64,000 bases of DNA, taken from positions 3,786,610 to 3,850,609 of the forward strand of contig JANPWX010000009.1 of NCBI GenBank assembly GCA_024734555.1, written 5' to 3'. This document shows, piece by piece, positions 12,353-26,325 of the stretch. Within the stretch, counting starts at the first letter, position 1. Each line of letters starts with the position of its first letter. Made by a program: the position numbers and the translations under genes. The notes beneath the pieces were generated by a model. The model had not been told where the DNA came from, did no database searches, and was given only the letters and a program-made list of their open reading frames with translations. This stretch comes from Trochalopteron elliotii. Taxonomy: Eukaryota > Chordata > Aves > Passeriformes > Leiothrichidae.

Positions 12353-14898
12353 GAAACTTTCAAAAACATTATATTGGAAATATATTAAGTGAATATGTAT
12401 TTTATGCTGCATTTCCATGTAGTGTAGCATTACCTTGAGAGAGCTCTTGTCTTTGTGCCATATGATGCAGTTCTTCCTTAGAAGCCTGGCTCTGGGGCTG
12501 AGCCCTTCTTACAGTGTGCCTGTGGTTATGTTTAGGAGTCTTATAAACCTCCCTGGCAAGTTGATGTCCTTGCTTTTATCATATTTACCTGTTATCATAA
12601 TATTTGCCTCTGTGCACTGCACAGAGGTTGAAAATAGTCCCTTAAGCCACTCCAGATTGTTCAGTCCAGTACTGTAGAGAAGTCTTCTTTCTACACTGAC
12701 CTCTCATTAGAAAAACGGGTTTTTTTGATCACCTCCTCTCATCTGTTTTCAGAAGAGTGTAGCTGTAATTCCTCAGTGCTCTTCATTAATCTCCAGTTGA
12801 GAAATTCTGTCCTAGAATAAGTGCCTCCAATGTCTGCCATTATCAGTCATGAGATACCTTGACTAGTGAACAAAATACAATAATGTAAATGGTGGTTAAT
12901 GTCATGCAGTGGTGATACAAAGTGGGCACCACAAAGTAGTTGGTCTATGCTTCAGGAATAGAGAATGTAGTTAGAAAAGATGATTTAACTGCCTTGGATT
13001 TTTTAGCAAGAGAATTAAAAAAAACAAGAAGGTTAATGAAGTAATCTTAGTCTGTGGTCCATGGGAGCCTTTTAATCTTTCTTTCTGTTGTTAGGAGAAG
13101 CATTGCTGTGTCCTTAGTGTAGTGACTATAGATTTAAGATTAAAAAAAGTGGGGTTTGTCAGTTTTACCCTTATTTCTGGAGCTTGGTTCTCATTTTGCT
13201 GGATCGTGATAAAAATGAGAATTACTTAAATCCTACATCCAGAGAGTCAGGCTTTGGACTCTGAGACCAGAAATGGCTTAAAAGCATTATGTAGACTTCA
13301 AACGCTTGGGCTGTATGAGCAGGGATGAGTCTCAAATGAGAGCTTTGTTAAATAGTAAGAGTATGCACAGCTTGAGTCTCAGAGCAGTGTGGATTTAGCT
13401 CACAAAAAAACCCCCAAAAAAACAACTGGGAAGAAAATCTCTTTACTGTGGACGAATTATCATATCCTCTAGATTTTGACTACATGGTGAGAGGGTAAGT
13501 TAGCCTGGATCACATAGCTGCCCAAAAAGAAAGGGGTTTAGGATCTGTTTGTGGAGTATTTATATTTCTGGCCTTCAACCTTTTTTAATTCACTTCACAT
13601 GAGAGTTGTGCATTATTTATAGTGAGTGTGGGAGATGGAAAGAGTACTGTGGAAGAAAGAAAAATAAACCTTTCAATCATGAATTCTGTTTTTGGCTGTG
13701 ATGCCAGTTTGGGGCAAGATGCCAAGAATTTTGCACCCAAAATAGAAGTGCTAAAATCCCCCAAAATTCACCAGTCTCACTCATGATCTGAATATTTTCT
13801 CAGATTATAGTTAGGAAGCAAAGCACAGTCTTGAGGCATGCATCACCCTCATGATGAGAAGAGCAGGTCATCCTCTTTTAACTCATGTCCTCCTGCTGCC
13901 TTTAATGACCAGAGAGGACCTCTGTGTTCAGGGGTTGTAAAAACAAACTCCAACTTCTCGGGTTTTGTTCTCCAGTGCTTGGTGCTCCAGCCTGGGCCAT
14001 ACACCAGCACAGGCGTCCTCTTGGCTGGGGCCAGGCGCGCCGAGAGCTCCCTCAGAAGGCACCCAGGTTTTGGAGCTCCATAGGACTGTAGCCTGTCTTT
14101 GGCTCTGGGGTTTAACAGCAAAAGTGAAGCTCAGTGTAGAAGATGGGCAGTGTTGGGCACAGGAGGCCACAGCCATCAGGTGAACATGCTCTGCTGCACG
14201 GCCAGGCTGCTTCTGTCGCTGCTGTGCTGTCCAAGGGGCATGGATGCACTTCCATGGACAGCCCTGTGGTATCACAGCTTATTCAAGAAGCTTGTTTTCC
14301 TACAGCTTAATAGTTGTGAGGCATTCTTCCTGCAGTCTGGTGTGCGGTGTGGCCACTCACACAACTGCAATGGCACAAATGAAGGAACAGTAAGATGGGA
14401 ACCAGCAGTGGGAATAAGCAGCTGAAGTGGGAATTTTGCCCACTGAAGAAAATTTACACCACAGCTCTTCCTGCATCTCCCACAAAGAATAATGCTTAGA
14501 AGAGTTCTCTCAACCAACCTGAGAAGGGTTGTGTAGCTCCCTAGCACTGCACTGGCACTGTTCAACAGTGCTGACTTCTTGTTCAAAGTAAGCATCAAGT
14601 CATGCTATTTCATGCATTTCTTGTTTCACTTACAGCTGAACTGTTCATTCTGTTTAGTGCTACAGTAAAATTACTTGAAGATTTGTTTAGAAAACAGGAG
14701 GATTGCATACTGTGACTGTCAGCTCAGGTTACTTGTAAGAAAAGGTAATGCCCTGTGTTGTTAAAGCAAGTCAAATGTTATTTGTTTTGGGCCTCGATAC
14801 AGAATAGCCTAATAAACTCCTGTTCAGCCTAGGTAACAGAGAATGTGAAGGCATGTAATGCTTGAGAAGAACAAAAGTATCAAACAACGTGGGCAGGT

Positions 14899-14975
14899 GT
14901 TTTTTTTGTTGTTGTTGTTTTTTGGTTTGGTTTGGGGTTTTTTTTGTTGTTTTTTTGTTTGTTTGTTTGTTTTGT
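14899..14975. repeat. G/T-rich low-complexity DNA
   Basis: About 75 bases almost purely T and G: T runs mixed with GTT, GGTTT and GTTT repeats, including four successive TTTG units near the end. Two overlapping frames rich in Phe, Cys and Val cross it and are composition artefacts. Confidence 0.85.
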
Positions 14976-17900
14976 ATATGTTGTATTTTTTACATACTTT
15001 ACTTGTTCTTCTGTGGCTTCTTCAGAGTCTGCAAGGGGGCACTTTTAATGTTTAAAGTATCATACATTTAGACACTATATAGCTGTGATGAGTAGGGCAA
15101 AGAGTAAGACAGTGATTCAGCCTGAATCTCTTGTGGGGCTAACTCTCCTTATCTCATAAGAAAAGGTGAGACCGGCTCTATAGGATAAGGGAGATAAGGC
15201 CTATAGGAGATAGACCTTCTCAATAATCTCATTAATTTTCTTAGTTTTCTTAATTAATGTCTACAGTGTTCATTTACACAAGCATTCAAAAGTCATCTCA
15301 GACCCAAAATGTACAAGTTTAAACTTAAAAACATTAAACCTTTCCAGCTTTTCGTCTGTTGAACTGTTATTCTTTGTTATTCTACTCCTGATGACCACAT
15401 TAAAATGCTTGAATTTTTTTGTGTTAAACTGTAGATGAGATTGCTTTGTAACCTGCTGGTGTGTTTTGAAATCTAACAAACGGGGAGAAAGTTACACTAA
15501 AAGTGTTTGCTTTCACAGGCTTTAACATTAGGAGCATTTTTCCCTGTAGTCCTTCAGGTGAGAGAAGCAGAGAAGGGAGAATCTATTCTTCCATCCACAG
15601 CAGATCTGGGCAGTACCTCTGCCCTGAGGTCCTGCAACTGGGATCCAGTAACTTGATACTTTTTTGTCTGCACCTTGCCTGGAGAGAAGAAAACCACTAT
15701 CTTCAGAAGGTGCTTAGCTCTGGGACTCTCAAAGGAAAGTAAGCCCATAAGGTAATCCTACTGCACATGAAAATGAACCCCAGAAGGTCAAAATACTGGC
15801 AGTGGAGTACACAGCTGAAGGAAAAAAGAGGTACAAATAGCAGAATGTGCTTTAAATGAATAAGAAGCTGGAAGTTGGTGCGACAACTGATGGGCCTGCT
15901 GGGCGAATTGCTGTGCACAGAGGGAACAGTTCAAGAAAGCAGAATATTGCAGAAATGTTAAATTATTTATTAGTACCAATCCTCATTGCAGATTTGTGTC
16001 CGCATTTATTGAGAGCTCAAGTATGAGGTGGCTGAGGTGTTGGACAAAATATATACAATCTTATTAGAAATAACATAATAAGAATGTGGAACTCTAAATG
16101 TGTTAGAAGTCTCCAGGAAGCTTATACTGCTAGTTGGCAAATTAGCTGAAATAATAATTACTGACAGGTCATAATTCATAGCTTGCAGCCATTGAGATTG
16201 CACAAAAGGAAATTGTGCCAAACTGACAGGGAGAACGATGTTTTGGAATATGGAAAATCATTTGATTCAAACCATGAAAGCTTTTAGAAAGTTTTGTTGT
16301 CCTTTGCAGATGGTTATTAAGAAACATGGTATGACTAAGATGGCTCAAAACCTGTACTGAACATAGAAGCAATAGGTGCATTGCCCGCTTAGATCTATTA
16401 ACAGTGGTATTCTGATAGATCTTCGCTTCAAACTGGTGGGATCTGTTCCATTCTCAGAAGCATGAAACAGCACTGTTGTACCATTTTGCCTGCCCCATTA
16501 GCCCTGCTGAAAGGCAGAATTGGGAATTGCCTAAATGGTGTCTGATCCCTGAGCATGGAGAGCTATGAGGCTGCCAGTCCTACACCCCTCCTTGGAGAGC
16601 TCCACTTAGGAAGGAGCTGGACCTGAGAATAGCAAGCTCTTTTTTGGTATGTGACTGACTTGAAAAATAATAGTAATAGAAAAAATCCAAGTAATTTTGA
16701 AAACATGTCGTTAAGAATGGCCATTAAGAATAGGAAAAGTAGTAAAAAACAGCATGGAGAATGTTACCAGAAGCAAAAGCTGATATATCAAGAACGCTCT
16801 TGTCTCACCTCAAAATAGCATTCAGGAGTCAGTGGGAGTTCTGGGAACAGAAGATGAAGCTGAAAAAGAATTGGGGAAGTCGCAGTCATGGAGAGTAACT
16901 GAAGAAAATTGTGACTGTTTACCTTAGAAAGCAGATGAGTCAGAGAAGAGGCGTGCTAAAACTGTATAAACCAGGAAATGGTAATGAGAAGGTAGATTTG
17001 GGTAAGTTTCTGTTTGCTTGTCTTAAAGCACTAAAGTGAGTGAATATTTAAAGAAATCAGAAGGTTGCAAATTCCAAAACTGATAAAAGGACATTCTTGT
17101 TCAGATTGGTGATTAATGTGTGAAAGTCACTCCAGCAGTAAGTTGTTGTGCTGAAGAATTCAACAAGGTTTTTAAAAGGTTATTTTAATGGATATCAGAA
17201 ATCTTTACAGCTGCTGTAATCCATGTTGACCAGTTTTGGAGGGAATATTAGACTTAAGCTTTTAAGACTAGCTACCAGGGATATCCTCATATTCTCTTGC
17301 TGGTTGTGCTTCCTTCTTAACATAAAGTGTTAGGTTAGTGGTGTAATTCATTAATCATTGTATTGTGAAATTACTTCAGATTCTCAGTAACAAGCTAGAG
17401 GGCAGCCCTGTGTGGGTGGTGCCTGAATTCAGAGGGGCTTGGTCTCTTTTCAGGCATTGAAACAGAGTAACCCAGGTGAAGGTTGTTCCCAGCATCTCTT
17501 GAAGTGGCTGAGATCTGTGGCTAAACAAATGCATTCAAGGATGGGATTCCGTAAATGTAGTGAGGTCAGGAACTGATGTGATTTTTAATTTGGGTAGAAG
17601 GTGTTGAGTTGCCATTTTTTTGGTCATATGTGCATTACATGTGTGAGTAAAAGATCTTTGTCTCTTAAAAAGGCCCTAAAGCAAGAGAGCTTTCTGCACT
17701 TGTGTTCTGGAGTTCATTTCACTTACAGTGACTGGAGGGCGTGATGTAAGGAACTGTTGTCTTTGCTTGAAGTCTTCAGTTAAACTGTTAAAAGAAATAA
17801 TCAAACCTAAGCTAAGAAAATTATTGGTTTTATTTGCCTGCAAAAGCGCATCTCGTTGGGGCAGTTCTAGTGCTAATCATTTTCATGGATATGCATGTGA

Positions 17901-20794
17901 GTATGTGATGTGTATGTGAGTACATAGTGATGAGCAGTTCATTTTTGTCCTTGATTTTTGTCAAGATTTTGGTTGGATTAAATTCTGTTTGTCTGTATAT
18001 GAATTTGACACTTGCAAGACATCAGCAGTCAGTTCATGTAGTCCTGCCATTTTACCTGATAGTAACCTCCTGTGGAACAGTACCTGCAGTCTTACATTCA
18101 GCTCAGGGCTGGTGTAATTATTCTCTTGAGTTGTGCTTCTTTATAGGTGATGTGATATTTTAGGATAATTCAAAATATTCCCAACAATAATTAATGATGT
18201 TGTATATAGATTTCAAAGATATGAGTTAGATATTTGAAAATACCTTGGAAATCAAATCCTCCTGAGAAGGGTAAGCTATATAATCAAAAAAAAGAAACTA
18301 ATTTCTGCTTAATTGCCAGAAGATAAGGTAATTCCAAAATATTAATGGAAAATGCTGATATTTGGCCTTCAAATGGCAAGCATAATGCAAATCTGCTGGT
18401 TGGAATCAGTGAAATGGTATGGAAAAAAAACCTCCCTACTTGAGAGTTTGGGAAAATCAATGCCTAATAAATTGTGCATATGCCTATGCAGTAGTAATAA
18501 CAGAATTTTAGAAAGATAAAGAAGGGTGGCATGATTTCTGTTAAAATAGCATTAACTAACTGGGTCATAAATGCAAATAAGATTATTAACTCTAGATGAC
18601 TGGCTTATGGTTACAGTATCTCAGCTATTGGGTTTTCATGGCATTAACAACAGACTCTCCAGTGCATGAGTCCACATCACATGGTTTTATTTTTAGTACT
18701 GATAAATCTAATATTTCAAGATCATGTGAAGCTGGGCACTGAAGGTTTCCCAGTAGCTGCCTCTCCTGCACTCCCTCTCTCTGCAGGGAGAGACTGCCCA
18801 GGGCTCCCTGAATCGTACTCAATCCTGCTCAACAGAGGTGTCACCTTTGACAAATGGCATGTTAGGAGCAAAATCATCCTTCTGATACTGAGTTTGGGAT
18901 CTGGTGATTCCTGCAGTGTCGGGATGGTTGGGAGTGTGGCTGCAGACCAGGCAGGATGCCCTGCCATGGCTCATACCAAGCAGTGGTCCAGTGTGAGCAT
19001 CATGGATACTTGGGCACAACATTTTTGTTGGTATTTTCTACAAAAATGTAGAAACTTTGAAGGAATTACTGTATAGAAATGATGGCAAAGCAGGATATAA
19101 CTGCAAGGATGTGGTTGATGCTGACATGGAGGTTTGCTGAAATACTTCTGGATGGTGGGCAAAGCAGGAGGAGGCAGTGGTTGCCTTGAGCTGCTTATCC
19201 AGCTTCCAGCTGAAGCTCTGGAATAATGGATGATGGAGGAAGCTAGTAGGTGAGAGCTGTGGGATCTCTGTGCTCCATTATTTGGGGATGCTTAGCTGGA
19301 ACCTTCTCAGCTCAGCTTCATCTCCTGTCCTGTGCTAGTTGAGCTTGTTCATGAGTCAGCTTTCTGGGGCTCCTTCACTCCTGCATCTAAACATTGAGAT
19401 ACCTGATGGTCCCTGACGTATCCTTGAGTCCAGCTCAGAGTACTCTTTGGTACTGCGTAAAGAACCTGGTTGAAAATCACTCTCTGTTGGATCTAGGGTC
19501 CTCCCAGTGTTGACTCCATGTTTTTGATCTGTGGCCCTGGCACTCCATCTCCCTGTTTTTGGAGAGAGGGGGACCGCCTGATCTCTCTGTTACGATGCAA
19601 TGCACTCAGAACCACCAATACAATTAGTCTCCCTCCCAAGACCACTAGCTGTTTGATATGAGCAAATGATTTCCAAGTAGAGTTGTTTGATCATCATGCT
19701 AGTGTTGTCACTGCTCTAATTATTAAAGATTTCTGAGAAAGTTAATGTTTCCTGGGCTTTTTCACTCCATTGCTCTGTAGGAAATGTTGTGCTCTGGAAA
19801 TATAAGCAGACTAACTGTTCAAAATGTAACAAGAGCACACACAGAGCAAATCTTACTGGAATGACTGATTGCTTGCAGACATGAAAATAGCTGGCAGACC
19901 ATCAAGACAGCCATCCCCTGTACCGCCAGACTACAGACGGACACAAAAATGTGATTTAATCATAGTTATAGAAAGACACAGATCATTCCTCTTTACCCTC
20001 TTGCATAGAATAGAACTGTTCTATATGCTGTAGAGAATAGGGCTTTTCTCCTTATCACATACTTATCCTGAAATAATATGTCTTTAGTCCATATATGTGC
20101 AACACTTCAGCACTGAAAAGAGCTTTAAAGTGTTACTGTTCTGTAAAAACATTAGAAAATTAAAGTAATTTATGTTCATGAATAAACCACAATTATTTTT
20201 TCTTAACTCTCAGTTAATGGATAAGAAAACAATGTTTTAATAACAGAACCACGGAACTGCAATAACCATGTTAGTTAAAAAAAAAAATCCCTGCGATATA
20301 CCTTTTCACAATATGTGAAAATTTGTATGAAGTGTTTCCAAAGGTTGGCTTCATTCCACCTTTTCTTTTAGAAGACTGTTCAACTATTCTTTTCATTGCT
20401 GAAAGCTTTACTTGATATTTAACCTAAAATATGGTTTCCTGAATATCATCCTATTTCTTACAGTAACATTTAATAGTATCGTGTCTTCCTTGTTTTTTCA
20501 TGTCATTCCAGTACCTGCTGACCCTTTGCATGACTACTTTGCCAGTACACATTCTTTTATTTTATTTTTTGCCTCCAATATAATATCTCAAAACTTGGAT
20601 TGCTTTCCATGCTCTAAAACTCTTTTAAGAAGGATAAAACTTACTTTAAAATCTGTAAATCATAAAGAAATGAAAATCATGCATGAATGAAGGCAAGTAT
20701 TTTCTCCAGCCCTGTCTGAAGTAATGCTGTGGATGCCTGATAAGGGGTCAGTGTTTTCTGCTTTTGAGTTTGAATTCATTGGACTGTGACAGTC

Positions 20795-21258
20795 AGAGAC
20801 CTGCTGGCAGTGCTCTTCCTAAAGCACTCCAGGATGCCATTGGCCTTCTTGACCACCAGGACCCACTGCTGGCTCATGGACAGCTTGTTGTCCACCAGGA
20901 CCCTCAGGTCTTTCTCTGCAGAGCTGCTTCCCAGCAGGTCAGCCTCCAGTCTGTCCTGGTGCCTGGGGTTGTTCTTCCCGAGGGGCAGGACCCTGCATTT
21001 GCCTTTTCTGAACTTCAGACAGTTCCTCTCTGCCCCTCTTTCCAGCCCCCCAAGGCCCTTCTGAAGGGCTGCACAGACCCCTTGAGCCACTCCTCACAGC
21101 TTTCCGTGTCAGTGAAATCTCCGGAGAGGCATCTGTCCCTTTGTCCAAGTCACTCATGAACAAGTTAAACAACGCTGGGCCCAGTATTGAACCTTAGGGG
21201 CCACCACTAGTGACAAGCCTCAAACTAGTCCCTGTGCCACTAATTATGCCCCTAACAA
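20795..21258 (-). mobile_element. CR1 LINE fragment with ORF2 remnant
   Basis: On the minus strand this encodes the C-terminal part of the CR1 reverse transcriptase ORF. The recognisable residues include K-F-R-K-G-K-C-R-V-L-P-L-G, then A-E-K-D-L-R-V-L-V-D-N-K-L-S-M-S-Q-Q and the following A-N-G-I-L-E-C. Upstream, another minus frame carries the F-M-S-D-L-D piece, so at least one frameshift separates the two parts and the ORF is dead. Landmarks on the + strand include CACTAGTGACAAGCCTCAAA near the 5' side of the element. Both ends are truncated, and the 3' UTR present in the other copies is missing here. Confidence 0.92.
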
Positions 21259-22391
21259 TGTATTTTAAACATTAAATATTCCATTTGCTCGTTGACATGC
21301 AAGTGACTTGAGATAGAAAACATCTGCCCATTTGGCCTGGTGAAATTTTCTTTAGGATTTTACTGAGAGGAAAGAAAAGAACAGAAATGTTTGTACTTAC
21401 TGCTTTTCCTCTCTTTTTTTCGGGTGAAGCAAAGAATAAACTAGACTATAAAAATTACTTTCCAGTGATGCAGTGCATATAGACTTGCTGGCTCATGCTC
21501 TTGGATACAGATCAGACAACTTCCATCTCTAGTCTGTAGTTCATATACTGGTTGGGTTTGTAATGATTGAATATTGTTCCTCGTTGGTCTCTGCAAGTCA
21601 GTTTTACCTCAGTTCCTTGAAAACTGCTTTCTGAACCCCTGGTAATCAATACCTTTGTTAATATTTGCATTAGATAAGATATAATATTGTCCTTAGCTAG
21701 ATGTGTGTTACCTGCCACCCTTACTGCCAGCAGTCTCATAATTCCATGGTGACCCTTATATTCCCATTGGGGTGCCCAGGGGTTACGTTCCCTACCTATA
21801 GTTTGCCCCCTTTCAGGCTAATACACTCATTTTACAGTCCTGTAGAGCAACCCTTCCCTGAAGAGCTTCCCTAGCCTGGTTTTTGCTTTGTCTTCAAGCC
21901 TAAAAACTCCAGAGGCTGTACTTGATCATAAGATGTGCAGTTACAACAACATGGGGGTCAATTTTAGTGGAGACTTCTGTGTGCCAACTGGTAAAAAACA
22001 ATAGGAGTGATTTGTGCTTTTTTGCCTGTTACTATCCTTCTGTCTGAGTAACTATTTCAACCCTGTATTTATAGCTCCCTTGTGTTCTCTGAAAAGTCAG
22101 GCAAGTGAAATAATTGGTCACTTGGCCAACTGCTTCATGATACAGGTTTATTTCGTGGAGTAATAGCAAATGTAGATAAAATCTTCTTAAGAGAGGTGTG
22201 CTCTGAAAACAGTCTGTGCAGAGTTGCAGGCCAGCCAAAGCAATTATAGCATTTTCAAAATCTGCTATTTGGCATTTCACAGAGTATGGCATTTCTTTAT
22301 CCAGTATTCTCATTGTCAAAAGTTTGTATCGTATTACTGCAAATTAAGGGGGCCAGTGTGTCTCCGACCCGAATCAGAGCCTCCATGGGGG

Positions 22392-22416
22392 TAATATATA
22401 TGTGTATATATTAACA
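22392..22416. repeat. TA/TG microsatellite
   Basis: A short alternating run, TAATATATATGTGTATATAT, in intron sequence. It is too short to suggest more than simple slippage. Confidence 0.6.
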
Positions 22417-24220
22417 AAATAATTCTTGGTAGGTATCTGTTGTCTTATTTATTCTAATATGCTAAGCTAAATGTCTTGCATGTAAATATTGGGATTTTTA
22501 GTTATTGTGTTGTAAATTTAGTTCTCCTCTTTATACCTTTCTGTCTTGAGAGGTGCAGGTGGTGAGTGGCTGTTCTGCCCTTTCTGCATTCCCTGCTTTA
22601 CTGACTGGTCACTCTCTTACATTGTCCTTCTTGGAAGTAGACACTATTTCATTTTCTATTTTGTTTTCTATGTCTATCTCAGCAATTATACAATAGTTGT
22701 CCTAAATGCCACTGGCTGAGCATTGTGTGAGTGACCCCACTGGGGCAGCCAGCAGATGGGGTTCAGGTGGTGGCCTTGTGCTGGAAGATAAAACAGGTGT
22801 CTACCTTTGCAAAATACCATGGTGGAATTTCCTCAATCCCACTAAAGGATTAGGGGTGTGCAGTCTCCATGAGTCACAGAAAGACAGTCCAGGCAGCCCA
22901 ATAAAAATTATATAAATGCTTTCTTTTCTCAGTATCTGTGACTAATTTAAGGTCACCAGTATTCCTCAGGTGGACAGAAATGTTCTGTAATGGTCTGTAA
23001 CTTGCACAGAGGCCATATGGGTGGACTAGATGACTGGGATAACAATAGTTATTTTCAGGTAGCAAAGTAGTCCCACTTCAGCAGTGAAGTGCCCAGCTGT
23101 ACCATCTGTCTCAAATCCACCTTATAACTCCGCCTAATTGCATTAGTGCACTGCTATTATCACCTGGGAGATCATAATAGATTTGAAGAGCTGATCTGAG
23201 CTTCTTCTGAAGTTTGGATTATTTTTAGTTTCTTGTGTTTGAAAAAAAATAATTAGGGTTGAAGTATTGTAGCTCTTGGAGAAATAATCATGCTCGGACA
23301 ACACTCTCTGACGCTCCTTGTGAATTTTAAGGTCTTTTCTGTTTACATTGCTGACAAAAATCAAGTTTTTACTGTATCTCTTAAAGAGTGAAGTTCATCT
23401 CCATAGGGAGGGCTTGCAGAAATTTTGTGCTGCAGTCAGGTTCTATCTAAGACTTGTTTGGTGGACTTTTACAGTGATTTCAGCTAAGCAACTTCAAGCT
23501 AAATTATAGTCTAACCTGAAAAATCATGGAGAGAATCACTGATCAGCTTCTCATTATAAAATGTCCACCACAAATGGTAATGATGATGCTCAGAAACCTG
23601 GAATAATGTTACTTAATTGTTGTTCTGTATCTGTTTGAATATCTGACAAGCAAAAAATGATCTGTCACCTTGGTGTAGTTGAGATAGACAGACTTAGTAT
23701 ATTAGATATGGGCAGATCCTCTGTGTGTGGTCGTGAGACACCATTATTTTTCTGGCACTTCTCAGAATAGACTCCAGAAAGTGAAGAACTTGTGTTACCT
23801 CCTTCCTCTTGTTAACTAGCACAGTTTTATATAACAGAAGTTACATTACATTTTTAAGAATTTTCTTTTAAAATTTCCTAGTAGAGTTTTTTTTCTTTCT
23901 TGAATATTTTTTGTGATTAATATATGCATGTAAAGTTATAAAATTATATTTCACTATTATATGAACACTTGATCAGGAAGTTTTAGCCACCATATTGGGA
24001 AGATTGAGTATAAGGGAGTGTGTTTCTGTCATAGTCACTTCACTGGCTTTTACAGCAATACATTGCCCTGGGGGTATTTCTGAACAAGATACCATTTACA
24101 AGGTGGGAAGATAGTACAGCAATTCCTAAGTAGCTGCAGTTAGAAAGTAGAGTAGAGCTAGTTAATTCTAAGTTGGAATAGTTTTCAGTAGTGTTTATTG
24201 TTAGCCTGTCTCCTCTGTTT

Positions 24221-24305
24221 CATTTTGTTGTTGTTGTTGGGATTTTTTTCTTTAATTTTGTTGGGGTTTTTTTTAGGGGGTGGTGTTGGGTTGGGGTTTT
24301 TTTTA
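24221..24305 (+). repeat. G/T-rich tract with G runs
   Basis: A GTT repeat (TTGTTGTTGTTG) is followed by T runs and four G runs of at least three bases at 24263-24266, 24276-24280, 24288-24290 and 24293-24296. The arrangement resembles a G-quadruplex motif, although the first loop of nine T/A bases is long. It is on the sense strand of the TULP4 transcript. Confidence 0.7.
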
Positions 24306-26230
24306 TGTAATCACTTGGTGCTCCTTTATTTTGGATATTTTTAAAAGGAAGAGCCATAGATTCTCTTACAAGGTTTCTATATCTCTGCAACCAATATTTT
24401 TCTCTATTTTTAGCCAGGCAAAAAAAAGATATTATTTTAAATCTGCTTTATTCTAACAAAGATGTGCATGGACTCTGAATTCATATAGCACTGATGAGGC
24501 ATTAGTGGGTATCAGTGAGTGTTATTTTTGTTCTTAATGCATGAGGTTCATTTACAATGAGCTTCTCATACTCAGTCCAAAAGTGAGTGTAAATGTGGAG
24601 GTTTTTGAAGTGGTCCTGATTTATACCATCTGTAATGTAATTTTGTCAAATGTTAGTTAAATGAGCATTGGGCTCATGTACTTTTAATTTAATGTAGACT
24701 AAATACCAGAGATTTTAAATCTACTGCCTTTTTTTTTTCTTGTGGGAAAATACTTCACCATAAGGTGCTCAAACCCAAGGAGCGTCCAGCTCAGCAGTTA
24801 TTGCATGTGTCTTATTTTAACAGAAATGAACCTTTCCTAATGGTGCTTGTCAGTGATTCACTAAAAAGAGGAGGAACTATATTGTTCTTGGTATTTTGAT
24901 CTTATTGCAAAGTGCTTGTTCATCTTTAGCTAGAATAGTCGTTTCTGCTTTCTTTATTATGGTGTTTTATCTGTATGGAAACTACAACAAAGTGAAATCT
25001 CTTTCTTTCAAAGGAAGATGGTGAAAGTACTATTTTATCCTTTGCTCATGCTTACCAACATGCAGTTTTGATTTATTTTTATTTAACTTGGACTTGCCCT
25101 TGCCTTTATAGGGAGTATGTATGGGCAATTAAACAGATGTATCTTACAGCCTAAGTACAGGATGACCATTGACAAGAGACAGGGGTAGTAATATGTATGC
25201 TATAAAGGAATTTGCTTCAATGGAACTGAGTGTGGCATAATTTTAAAATGCTTTATTTGTGGAAACAGCTGTCTTTTCTGTGGAAGAGCTTTTGGGACTT
25301 GAGAATCCTTGTGAGGAAAGGGAGTCAAAAGCAAACCATAGACCTTCTTGCTGTCACACTGTTGTCTGCAAGATTGGACAAGAGCAGACCTCCACCAATT
25401 TCCCTTCCAAGAACATAGTAGTGCCCAGCTATTGTGTGCATATGGGTGCTTAAGTCTTATTTTTTTCATGCCTTAATTATTTTCCTTCAGATCATAACCA
25501 ACTATTTTCTTTAACAGCCCTTGAAGGAATAGTTAACAAACTTACCTAACTGAGAACTAGTAGCTAGATACCAACATCTTCTCATCTGTGTTAGATTCAT
25601 ATCACCTGCTACTTTTCACATGCAACTTTCTGTTCTGACTTGTCAAATCTTCTGCTGCCCAAATATATGTGTGAGATATACTTTGGCTGCAGCTAATTGC
25701 TGTTGGTGTGGGTTTTTTTTAATGTCCCCCATAATTGTGGTTGTCTGAAGTCACAATTAAATGTGGTGAGTCCAAAGTGAAAAAGTAATTCCTTTAGAAC
25801 TGTGAGCCACTTCATTCATAGGAGCATTATACTTCTTGTTTGGTACCTGTGAGGAGTCTTGGGCATGTTTTTCTCTAAAGTAGGCGATAATATAACACAT
25901 TTTGTGTTCTGTGAACAAATAAAATGGTTATGTGGCAAATCCTTGGGACTAATAGACATTGAGGAGGGTGCATTTCTTGAAATGAAGTGTATCACTTAAG
26001 GAGACTTGTAAAGCTTTAAAGCCTTTCTGAGTCCTCATCTTGGCAGTTTACTATCAAGGCCCCTAAATGTATTCAGTGAGATGTTGACAGTCTAGGTATT
26101 TTTAAGACAACATCTTACACTAAAGGCATTTCTTCCTCAAAGCAGCTCTCAAAAGATTTTTTTTTTTGCCATTGTCTATTCGCCAAAATCATTTCCTCAA
26201 GCTTTTGAAGATCAGACTGGCATTCATTGG

Positions 26231-26325
26231 GGATTGGATGCCAACCATATGATACCTTTCAAAAATAGATATATGTGGCGGGTTGGATGCCAACCTCAAG
26301 ATACCTTTTAAAAATAGGTATGTTT
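26231..26325. repeat. 49-bp imperfect tandem duplication
   Basis: Two adjacent copies start at 26231 and 26280. Both carry TTGGATGCCAACC, then GATACCTTT(C/T)(A/T)AAAAATAG and a T/G-rich end. The copies differ at several positions, so the duplication is not recent. No gene lies within it. Confidence 0.85.

Noticed and set aside
13838..14425. Cluster of overlapping 70-115 codon frames on both strands
   Set aside because: A local rise in GC lowers stop-codon frequency in all frames. No single frame has a recognisable motif.
18666..19076. 136-codon + strand open frame
   Set aside because: No family resemblance and no splice or start context. Overlapping frames on the other strand are equally open, which fits locally GC-richer non-coding DNA.
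22960..23042. GGGTGGACTAGATGACTGGGA, resembling a CR1 3' end
   Set aside because: Only about 20 bases resemble the family and the flanks do not continue the match, so support is too weak.
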